Assembly (NCBI RefSeq): GCF_025165795.1
Contig: NZ_JAJAGO010000013.1
Coordinates: 1 to 64,000, forward strand
Source of the DNA: Streptomyces gossypii
GTDB taxonomy: Bacteria > Actinomycetota > Actinomycetes > Streptomycetales > Streptomycetaceae
DNA length: 64,000 bases
Reading direction: 5' to 3'
Program-made: the position numbers and the translations under genes
Notes under the pieces: generated by a model
Databases searched by the model: none
Told to the model about the DNA's origin: nothing
The model's input: only the letters and a program-made list of their open reading frames with translations
Part shown: piece after piece, positions 57,631 through 64,000 of the stretch
How the letters are laid out: each line of letters begins with the position of its first letter
How positions within the stretch are numbered: position 1 is the first letter of the stretch

Positions 57631-59436
57631 CTACAGGCCGAGCTCGCCCTCGAACTCGCCTGCTTCGAGACGCGTCTTCAGGTCTCCCAGGTAGCGGGCC
57701 GCGTCCGCGCCGTCGACCAGCTGGTGGTCGTAGGACAGGGTCAGGTAGACCATGTCGCGGACGGCGATGGTCTCGCCCAGCTCCGGGTGGTCGATGACCA
57801 CCGGACGCCGCACGGTGGCGCCGATGCCCAGCTCAGCGACCTGCGGGTAGTTCACGATCACCGTGTCGAACAGCGCACCGCGGGAACCGGTGTTGCTGAT
57901 CGTGAACGTGCCGCCGGACATGTCGTCCGGGCTCAGGCCGCCGCTGCGGACCTTCTTCGCCAGGTCGGCGGTCTTGCGGGCGATGCCCGCCAGGTTGAGG
58001 TTTCCGGCCTCCTTGATGACCGGGACCATCAGGCCCTTCTCCGAGTCCACCGCGATGCCGACGTTCTCGACATCGTGGTAGGTGACCGTGCCGTCGTCGT
58101 TGATCTTGGCGTTGACGGACGGGTTCGTCTTCAGCGCCTCGGCGGCGGCCTGCACGAAGAACGGCATCGGGGAGAGCTTGACGCCCTCCCGCGCGAGGAA
58201 TGCCTCCTTCGCCCGGGCGCGCAGCTTCATGACCCGGGTGACGTCCACCTCGATCACGGTGGACAGCTGCGCCTGGCTGTGCAGCGCCCGCATCATGTTC
58301 TCGCCGATGACCTTGCGGATGCGGGGCATCTTGATGGTCTGCCCACGCAGCGGCGACGGCTCCGCCTTGGCAGCCGGGGCCCGCTTCGGGGCGGCTGCGG
58401 CCGGTGCGGGCGCCTGGGCGGCTGCCCGCTTGGCGGCCTCGGCGGCCTCCACGACGTCCTGCTTGCGGATCCGGCCACCGACGCCGGTGCCCTTGACGTC
58501 CGCCAGCCGCACACCCTGCTCGGCCGCGAGCTTGCGGACGAGGGGGGTGACGTACGCGCCGTCACCGGTGCCGGGGGGCTCCGTTGCGGCGGGTGCGCTG
58601 GGCTGCGCGCTGGGGGCGGGTGCGCTGGGTGCGGCGGGTGCGCTCGGGGCCGGAGCAGGAGCAGGAGCCGGGGCGGGAGCAGGAGCCGGGGCGGGTGCCT
58701 GGGTGGGCTCGGCCGGGGCCGGGGCGGGAGCCGCCGCCGGAGCGGCGGCACCGGTGCCGATCACGGCCAGCTTGGCGCCGACCTCCGCCGTCTCGTCCTC
58801 GCCCACCACGATCTCCTGCAGGGTGCCGGAGGCGGGGGCGGGGATCTCGGTGTCCACCTTGTCGGTCGAGACCTCCAGCAGCGGCTCGTCGGCCTCGACC
58901 GACTCGCCGACCGCCTTGAGCCAGCGGGTGACGGTGCCCTCGGTGACGGACTCGCCCAGTGCGGGCAGTACGACATCGGTGCCCCCCGAGGCGCCACCGG
59001 TGGGGGCGGCCTCGGGCTGAGCCGGCTGAGCAGGCTCTGTGGGCTGGGCGGGCTGCTCTGCGGCTGCCGGCGCCGGGGCGGGTGCCGCGGGCTGGGCCGC
59101 GGCCTGAGGTGCGGGCTCCGGCTGGGCCGCGGCTGGGGCCTGAGGCGCGGGCTCCGGCTGGGCCGCGGCCTCCGGCTGGGCCGGTGCCGGGGCGCCGCTG
59201 CCGTCATCGATGACGGCCAGCTCGGCGCCGACCTCCACGGTCTCGTCCTCGGCCACCTTGATGGAGGCCAGGGTGCCCGCCGCGGGGGCGGGGATCTCGG
59301 TGTCTACCTTGTCGGTCGAGACCTCGAGCAACGGCTCGTCGGCCTCGACATGCTCACCCTCGGCTTTGAGCCAACGGGTGACGGTGCCCTCGGTCACGCT
59401 CTCGCCGAGCGCCGGCAGGGTTACGGAAACCGCCAT
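57631..59436 (-). CDS. sucB: Dihydrolipoamide acyltransferase E2, two lipoyl domains
   Basis: Core component of a 2-oxoacid dehydrogenase complex, 601 residues. Two lipoyl domains carry Lys43 and Lys193 in EVSTDKVDTEIPAP, joined by Ala/Pro-rich linkers. An E3-binding domain (YVTPLVRKLAAEQGVRLADV, near 290-325) and the catalytic domain follow, with the His571-x-x-x-Asp-Gly site in SYDHQLVDGADAARYL near the C-terminus. It is often labelled SucB, but in actinobacteria a separate 2-oxoglutarate E1 has its own E2 domain. With aceE and lpdA as neighbours, it may serve pyruvate dehydrogenase. It starts 52 bp after lpdA. Confidence 0.93.
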   Translation of the reverse strand: MAVSVTLPALGESVTEGTVTRWLKAEGEHVEADEPLLEVSTDKVDTEIPAPAAGTLASIKVAEDETVEVGAELAVIDDGSGAPAPAQPEAAAQPEPAPQAPAAAQPEPAPQAAAQPAAPAPAPAAAEQPAQPTEPAQPAQPEAAPTGGASGGTDVVLPALGESVTEGTVTRWLKAVGESVEADEPLLEVSTDKVDTEIPAPASGTLQEIVVGEDETAEVGAKLAVIGTGAAAPAAAPAPAPAEPTQAPAPAPAPAPAPAPAPAPSAPAAPSAPAPSAQPSAPAATEPPGTGDGAYVTPLVRKLAAEQGVRLADVKGTGVGGRIRKQDVVEAAEAAKRAAAQAPAPAAAAPKRAPAAKAEPSPLRGQTIKMPRIRKVIGENMMRALHSQAQLSTVIEVDVTRVMKLRARAKEAFLAREGVKLSPMPFFVQAAAEALKTNPSVNAKINDDGTVTYHDVENVGIAVDSEKGLMVPVIKEAGNLNLAGIARKTADLAKKVRSGGLSPDDMSGGTFTISNTGSRGALFDTVIVNYPQVAELGIGATVRRPVVIDHPELGETIAVRDMVYLTLSYDHQLVDGADAARYLGDLKTRLEAGEFEGELGL

Positions 59437-59488
59437 GGCTTCTGTTGCTCCTTACGAATGTGCGGATGCGGTCGCGCCCGGGTGAATG

Positions 59489-60877
59489 TCAGTCGTGTGA
59501 GTGCAGGGGCTTGCCCGCGAGGGCCAGGTGGGCCTCGCCGAGCGCCTCGTTCTGCGTCGGGTGGGCATGGATGAGCTGCGCGACCTCTGCCGGCAGCGCT
59601 TCCCAGTTGTAGATCAGCTGGGCTTCGCCCACCTGCTCACCGATCCGGTCACCGACCATGTGGACGCCGACCACGGCACCGTCACGGACCTGGACGAGCT
59701 TGATCTCGCCCGCGGTCTTCAGAATCCTGCTCCTGCCGTTCCCGGCGAGGTTGTACTTGAGGGTCACGACCTTGTCCGCGCCGTAGAGCTCCTTGGCCCT
59801 CTCCTCGGAGACACCCACCGACGCCACCTCGGGGTGGCAGTACGTCACCCGCGGCACGCCGTCGTAGTCAACCGGCACGGGGCTGAGCCCGGCCAGGCGC
59901 TCGGCGACCAGGATGCCCTCGGCGAAGCCGACGTGCGCGAGCTGGAGGGTGGGGATGAGGTCGCCGACCGCGGAGATCGTCGGCACGTTGGTGCGGCAGT
60001 ACTCGTCGGCCACCACGAAGCCGCGGTCGATGGCGACCCCGGCCTCCTCGTACCCCAGCCCCTGCGAGACCGGGCCGCGGCCGATGGCCACGAGCAGCAC
60101 CTCGGCCTCGTAGGTCTTGCCGTTGGCCAGCGAGACCTTGACACCGCCGTCGGTGTACTCGGCCTTCTCGAAGAAGGAGCCCAGCGAGAAGCCGATACCG
60201 CGCTTGCGGAAGGCGCGCTCCAGCAGCTTGGAGCTGTTCTCGTCCTCGGCGGGCACCAGGTGGGGGAGACCCTCCACGATGGTGACGTCCGTACCGAAGG
60301 ACTTCCAGGCGGAGGCGAACTCGACCCCGATCACGCCGCCGCCCAGGATGATCGCGGACTGGGGCACCCGGTCCATGACCAGCGCGTGGTCGGACGAGAT
60401 GATGCGGTTGCCGTCGATCTCCAGACCGGGCAGCGACTTCGGCACGGAGCCCGTCGCCAGCAGGATGTGCCGGCCTTCGTAGCGCTGGCCGTTCACCTCG
60501 ATGGAGGTGGGGGAGGAGAGCCTGCCCTCGCCCTCCACATAGGTGACCTTGCGGCTGGCCACCAGGCCCTGGAGCCCCTTGTACAGCCCGGCGACGACGC
60601 CGTCCTTGTACTTGTGGACCCCGGCGATGTCGATGCCCTCGAAGGTCGCCTTGACGCCGAATTCTTCGCTCTCACGGGCTTGGTCGGCGATTTCACCCGC
60701 GTGCAGCAGTGCCTTGGTGGGGATACATCCGTTGTGCAGACAGGTGCCGCCGAGCTTGTTCTTCTCGATCAGGGCGACGTCCAGACCCAGCTGAGCGGCA
60801 CGCAGGGCAGCGGCATAACCGCCACTGCCGCCACCGAGGATCACTAGGTCGAAAACGGTGCTGGCGTCGTTCGCCAC
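59489..60877 (-). CDS. lpdA: Dihydrolipoamide dehydrogenase E3
   Basis: FAD enzyme of 462 residues that reoxidises the lipoyl groups of E2 using NAD. FDLVILGGGSGGYAAALRAA is near residues 9-28, and the redox disulfide is GGTCLHNGCIPTKALLHAG near 41-59. GGGVIGVEFASAWKSFG binds NAD near residues 180-196. The active-site His and Glu are in IHAHPTQNEALGEA near the end. GTG 60877 follows GGAGGACG. First gene of the lpdA-sucB pair on the minus strand. Confidence 0.95.
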   Translation of the reverse strand: MANDASTVFDLVILGGGSGGYAAALRAAQLGLDVALIEKNKLGGTCLHNGCIPTKALLHAGEIADQARESEEFGVKATFEGIDIAGVHKYKDGVVAGLYKGLQGLVASRKVTYVEGEGRLSSPTSIEVNGQRYEGRHILLATGSVPKSLPGLEIDGNRIISSDHALVMDRVPQSAIILGGGVIGVEFASAWKSFGTDVTIVEGLPHLVPAEDENSSKLLERAFRKRGIGFSLGSFFEKAEYTDGGVKVSLANGKTYEAEVLLVAIGRGPVSQGLGYEEAGVAIDRGFVVADEYCRTNVPTISAVGDLIPTLQLAHVGFAEGILVAERLAGLSPVPVDYDGVPRVTYCHPEVASVGVSEERAKELYGADKVVTLKYNLAGNGRSRILKTAGEIKLVQVRDGAVVGVHMVGDRIGEQVGEAQLIYNWEALPAEVAQLIHAHPTQNEALGEAHLALAGKPLHSHD

Positions 60878-61213
60878 GTCACGTCCTCCATGCATGGGTG
60901 CGCCAAGACCGGTCTCGACCGGCCGGGGCGGCTGTACGTTCGGCCGCTTGTGTGTGTCGGCCCTGGACTCGACTTCGGTGGAAGTCGCGGGGCCCCTGTC
61001 CTGCCGAGGATCCATCTTGTCACTTGTTGGCCGAAGACGGGACGCGGGGCCGGGTCAAGCAGACGTACGGCCCCGTTCGCCGGGAGCGATCGGGGCCGGG
61101 CCGGCTTCGTCGGAGAGCGGGCGGGATCTGGTGCGTGCGCTCGCAACGCCGCGAGCAGGGGGCCTCCCCAGGCCCGCAGGGCCGAGGGGACGCGTGCCAG
61201 ATCCCGCGCCCGC
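60878..61213. other. Intergenic region with pepA terminator
   Basis: About 335 bp. Near the pepA end, GAGCGGGCGGGATCTGG (61115-61131) can pair with 61197-61215, apart from two bulged bases, with smaller stems between; it is a probable terminator that includes the pepA stop. The lpdA promoter should lie in the rest. No gene is seen. Confidence 0.55.
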
Positions 61214-62800
61214 TCAGCCCAGATCGCCTGCGGCGGTGCGCTCGGCCAGCCCCAGCAGGGTGCGTACGGCCGCGCCGGTGCCGCCCTTCGGGGTGTAGCC
61301 GAAGGGGCTGCCCTCGTTGAAGCCCGGACCGGCGATGTCCAGGTGGGCCCAGGTGGTGCCCTCCGCGACGAACTCCTCCAGGAAGAGGCCCGCGACCAGG
61401 CCGCCGCCCATCCGCTCGCCCATGTTGGCGAGGTCGGCGATGGGCGAGTCCATGCCCTTGCGCAGGTGCTGCGGGGCGGGCATCGGCCAGGACGCCTCGC
61501 CGGCCTCGCCCGCGATCTCGTGCATGGTGGCGCGGAAGGCGTCGTCGTTCGCCATGATGCCGAAGGTGCGGTTGCCCAGTGCCATCACCATGGCGCCGGT
61601 GAGGGTGGCGACGTCCACGAGCGCGTCCGGCGACTCCTCACAGGCGCGGGCAAGCGCGTCGGCCAGCACCAGACGGCCTTCGGCGTCGGTGTTCAGCACC
61701 TCGACGGTCTTGCCGCTGTACATGCTCAGCACGTCGCCGGGGCGGGTGGCGGCACCGGAGGGCATGTTCTCGGCGAGCGCCAGCCAGCCGGTGACATTGA
61801 CGGGCAGGCCCAGCCGCGCGCTGGCGACGACCGCGCCGAAGACGGCCGCGGCGCCCGCCATGTCGCACTTCATCGTCTCGTTGTGACCGGCGGGCTTGAG
61901 CGAGATGCCGCCCGAGTCGTAGGTGATGCCCTTGCCGACGAAGGCGAGCGACTTCTTCGCCTTGGGGTGCGTGTAGGTGAGCCGCACCAGCCGGGGCGGG
62001 CTGTCCGAGCCCTGGCCGACGCCCAGGATGCCGCCGTAGCCGCCCTTGGCGAGCGCCTTCTCATCCAGCACCTCGACCTTGAGGCCGTGCTCCTTGGCCG
62101 CCGCCTGGACGTGCGCGGCGAAGGTCTTCGGGTTCAGAGCGTTGGGGGGCAGGTTCACCAGGTCGCGTGCGCGGCGCACCTCGGCGGCCAGCACCTCGGC
62201 ACGGTCGGCCGCGGCCTTGTGGTCCTTGTCACGGGGCTTCGCGCCGAGCAGTGCGATCTCCGCGAGCGGGGCGCTGCCGTCCTTCTTGCTCTTCTTGTTC
62301 TTGCCGGGCTTGCCGTCCTTGCCGGCGGTGGCGTCCTTGGCGGACGCGTCGTTCTTGTCCGTCCCCCGGTACGAGGTGAACGCGTACGCGCCCAGCAGCG
62401 CGCCCTCGGCCACCGCCGCCACCGTCTCCGGTCCGCCGAGCGGCAGCGCGAAGCCCGCCTTCTTGGTGCCGGTCAGCGCGCGGGCGGCGGCACCGGCCGC
62501 GCGGCGCAGCGTCTCCGGCTCGTAGTCCGCGTTCTTCTTCGGGACGTCACCCAGCCCGACCACCAGCACGACCGGCGCCTTGAGACCGCTGGACGGGGCG
62601 GGCAGCTTGGTGAGCTCGCCCTCGCCGGTGCTCGCGTCGAGGGCGTCCAGGGTGGCGGCCAGCTTCCCGCCGAACGCCTTGTCCACGGCCTCGCCGCCCG
62701 GGGCGACGACGAGTCCCTTGGCGCCCTGGGCGACGCCGACGACGACGGCGTCCGCGCGCAGCGTCGCGGCGGACGAGGTGCTGAGAGTCAGAGCAGACAC
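61214..62800 (-). CDS. pepA: Leucyl aminopeptidase (M17)
   Basis: Zinc/manganese aminopeptidase of 528 residues that removes N-terminal residues from peptides in the cytoplasm. The metal motif NTDAEGRLVLADALARA is near 365-381, with VGKGITYDSGGISLKPAGHN before it (Lys and Asp of the active site). The N-terminal half contains a long Lys-rich insertion (KDGKPGKNKKSKKDGS near 160-175) that is not part of the usual fold and may be a disordered loop. ATG 62800. It lies between cobS and lpdA on the same strand, each apparently with its own control. Confidence 0.94.
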   Translation of the reverse strand: MSALTLSTSSAATLRADAVVVGVAQGAKGLVVAPGGEAVDKAFGGKLAATLDALDASTGEGELTKLPAPSSGLKAPVVLVVGLGDVPKKNADYEPETLRRAAGAAARALTGTKKAGFALPLGGPETVAAVAEGALLGAYAFTSYRGTDKNDASAKDATAGKDGKPGKNKKSKKDGSAPLAEIALLGAKPRDKDHKAAADRAEVLAAEVRRARDLVNLPPNALNPKTFAAHVQAAAKEHGLKVEVLDEKALAKGGYGGILGVGQGSDSPPRLVRLTYTHPKAKKSLAFVGKGITYDSGGISLKPAGHNETMKCDMAGAAAVFGAVVASARLGLPVNVTGWLALAENMPSGAATRPGDVLSMYSGKTVEVLNTDAEGRLVLADALARACEESPDALVDVATLTGAMVMALGNRTFGIMANDDAFRATMHEIAGEAGEASWPMPAPQHLRKGMDSPIADLANMGERMGGGLVAGLFLEEFVAEGTTWAHLDIAGPGFNEGSPFGYTPKGGTGAAVRTLLGLAERTAAGDLG

Positions 62801-62943
62801 GGTGGAAGGGACCTGCTTTCGTTTGTGGAGCCGTCTGGGTGTGCACGGCCTTGGACACTTCGGGCATCGTATGCCCGTCTGTGCCCGTGTTTTTCGGCGA
62901 CCCTACGCCTCCGCGCCCGCCGCGCGCGATGCCCGTCGGGGGG

Positions 62944-63759
62944 TCAGCCCAGCGCAAGAACGACAAGGACGCCGGTGGTTGCCGTTTCCGACAGTGCGCC
63001 GAACACGTCACCGGTCACCCCGCCGAAGCGTCGTCGGCAGTGCCGCAGCAGGAGTTCACCGGCGGCGAGCGCCAGGACGGCCGCGGCGGCCGCCAGCACC
63101 GGCCCGTACGGTGCACGCACCGTGCCCGCTCCCGCGGCCAGCAGGACGACGGCCGCCGCGGTCGCACCGGCGGCCCGTACGCCGACGACTCCGGCGACGG
63201 CCGCGCCCAGCCCCTGTGGCCGTGCCGCCGGTACGCCGGCGCGGGCGGCGAGAGTGAGGGCGGCGCGGGAGACGAGTCCGGCGACGGCCGCCGCCGCGGC
63301 ACCGGTGGCCCAGTCGCGGGCGTACAGCTCGCTCAGCGCGGCGACTTGCGCCAGCAGGACGAGGACGAGGGTCAGCACGCCGAAGGGGCCGATGTCGGAC
63401 TGCTTCATGATCCGCAGCGCGTCGTCGGCGGGCTTACCGCTGCCGAGCCCGTCGGCGACGTCCGCGAGCCCGTCCAGATGCAGCCCTCGGGTCAGTGCGG
63501 CGGGCACGGCGACCGCGGCGACGGCGGCGAGCAGCGGGCCCGCACCGAGCAGCAGAAGTACGGCGCCGAGCGTGCCGGCCGCCAGACCCACCACGGCGCC
63601 CGCGAGCGGGGCGCACACCATGCCGCGCCGGGCGGCGGGCCGGTCCCACCGGGTCAGCGCCACCGGCAGCGCGGTGAGGGTGCCGAAGGCGAAGCGCAGT
63701 CCGTCACCCAGTGTCGCCGCGCCGCGGGCAGCCGCGTCCGTGCTCTCCGTCCGTTCCAT
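62944..63759 (-). CDS. cobS: Adenosylcobinamide-GDP ribazoletransferase
   Basis: Integral membrane enzyme of 271 residues that joins adenosylcobinamide-GDP and alpha-ribazole in the last step of cobalamin synthesis. LRFAFGTLTALPVALTRWDR near 21-40, the Asp-rich motif ALTRGLHLDGLADVADGLGS near 88-107 and MKQSDIGPFGVL near 119-130 are the conserved cytoplasmic parts; Ala-rich spans follow. ATG 63759; a GTG 18 bases upstream (63777) is also possible. The preceding gene on this strand seems to be cobT, which supplies the ribazole phosphate. Confidence 0.92.
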   Translation of the reverse strand: MERTESTDAAARGAATLGDGLRFAFGTLTALPVALTRWDRPAARRGMVCAPLAGAVVGLAAGTLGAVLLLLGAGPLLAAVAAVAVPAALTRGLHLDGLADVADGLGSGKPADDALRIMKQSDIGPFGVLTLVLVLLAQVAALSELYARDWATGAAAAAVAGLVSRAALTLAARAGVPAARPQGLGAAVAGVVGVRAAGATAAAVVLLAAGAGTVRAPYGPVLAAAAAVLALAAGELLLRHCRRRFGGVTGDVFGALSETATTGVLVVLALG

Positions 63760-63856
63760 GGGCGAGGAGGCTACCCGTGACCGGCCGACCGGCCGACCCG
63801 TGACGGGCGACGGGTGCCGGGTCACGGATGGCTGCGGCAGTGGGACGGGGAGGCGG

Positions 63857-64000
63857 TCAGGTCGCGTCGAGGGCGCTCGGGGTGTCAGAGGTGCCGGTGC
63901 CGGTGCCGGTGGCGTCCGGGTCGGTGTCGTCGGCCGGGTCCGGTTCGGTGACCTCGGGCAGTTCCGCCGCGAGTTCCGCCGCCGCCCGTACCAGCGGGAG
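63857..64000 (-). CDS. cobT: Probable CobT (nicotinate-nucleotide-DMB phosphoribosyltransferase), C-terminal end
   Basis: Only the last 47 codons are in the window: LPLVRAAAELAAELPEVTEP, then an Asp/Thr/Gly tail with GTGTGT repeats and a stop at 63857. The LPLVRAAAELAAE end resembles CobT, and its position before cobS supports this. The disordered tail is unusual. Assignment is tentative because the catalytic part lies outside. Confidence 0.55.
   Translation of the reverse strand, partial: LPLVRAAAELAAELPEVTEPDPADDTDPDATGTGTGTSDTPSALDAT

Noticed and set aside
58082..59020. 312-codon Ala/Gly/Ser frame opposite sucB
   Set aside because: Produced by the repetitive Ala/Pro linkers of E2 read on the other strand.

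Overview
The window is chromosomal DNA of a streptomycete or close relative. It is very GC-rich, uses GTG and TTG starts behind strong GGAGG sites, and carries typical actinobacterial families: SigE-type and SigG-type ECF sigma factors, a Tat-type lipoprotein, a sortase LAETG protein, DUF4191, DUF5709 and an NsdA-like regulator. From memory, the block glnA - RDD - DUF4191 - lipA - lipB - regulator ... aceE - gntR - sucB - lpdA - pepA - cobS matches the core-chromosome order of Streptomyces. No rRNA, tRNA or CRISPR was recognised.

Region 1 (1-10.9 kb) is a plant-polysaccharide locus: a 5'-truncated GH31 enzyme, a SigE-family sigma factor with a membrane partner, a GH51 arabinofuranosidase, a secreted GH43 arabinanase, a small frameshifted secreted-protein gene, and a Tat-lipoprotein ABC sugar importer with a DUF624 protein and a Gfo/Idh/MocA oxidoreductase. 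Three promoters in it share one architecture (TTGAC[C/G], 17 bp, TAC[C/G][G/T]T) and GTTCG/CGAAC half-sites, which suggests one regulator. Region 2 (10.9-17.9 kb) holds an S66 LD-carboxypeptidase, an ArsC-like protein, a SigG-type sigma factor, a cupin-MFS operon divergent from a TetR gene with two matching operators, a sortase substrate and a VOC protein.

Region 3 (18.0-21.9 kb) is the most unusual part. A BesD/HalD-like Fe(II)/2OG enzyme with an intact HxD triad, a methyltransferase and a choline/carnitine O-acyltransferase follow one another, with a 166-168 bp MITE between the first two. Together they could make an acylated hydroxy-betaine, a carnitine-like compound. Region 4 (22-28 kb) has a tandem pair of DUF4360-type secreted proteins, a succinate-semialdehyde dehydrogenase, an FAD/Rieske oxidoreductase and a DUF5709 protein.

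Region 5 (28-36.7 kb) is an accessory patch. It contains head-to-head remnants of a GntR regulator and an anti-sigma-type ATPase, an F420/PPOX protein, a MerR-regulated imine-reductase-like gene, a chloramphenicol-phosphotransferase homologue, a WYL regulator with RidA, a TetR/SDR pair, and broken IS5 and IS481 elements. Two IS5 pieces look like halves of one element separated by an inversion.

Region 6 (36.7-64 kb) is mostly core metabolism. glnA sits under a two-site GlnR box. lipB-lipA make the lipoyl cofactor used by the aceE/sucB/lpdA dehydrogenase complex further on. pepA, cobS and the end of a probable cobT close the window. Between these lie a TNT-type secreted toxin with a probable small immunity gene, a FAD oxidoreductase, an epimerase, a GNAT enzyme, an SDR/WYL pair and a sodium-coupled transporter with its MetS-type small subunit. 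Many genes end in strong hairpins, several of them bidirectional between convergent genes.
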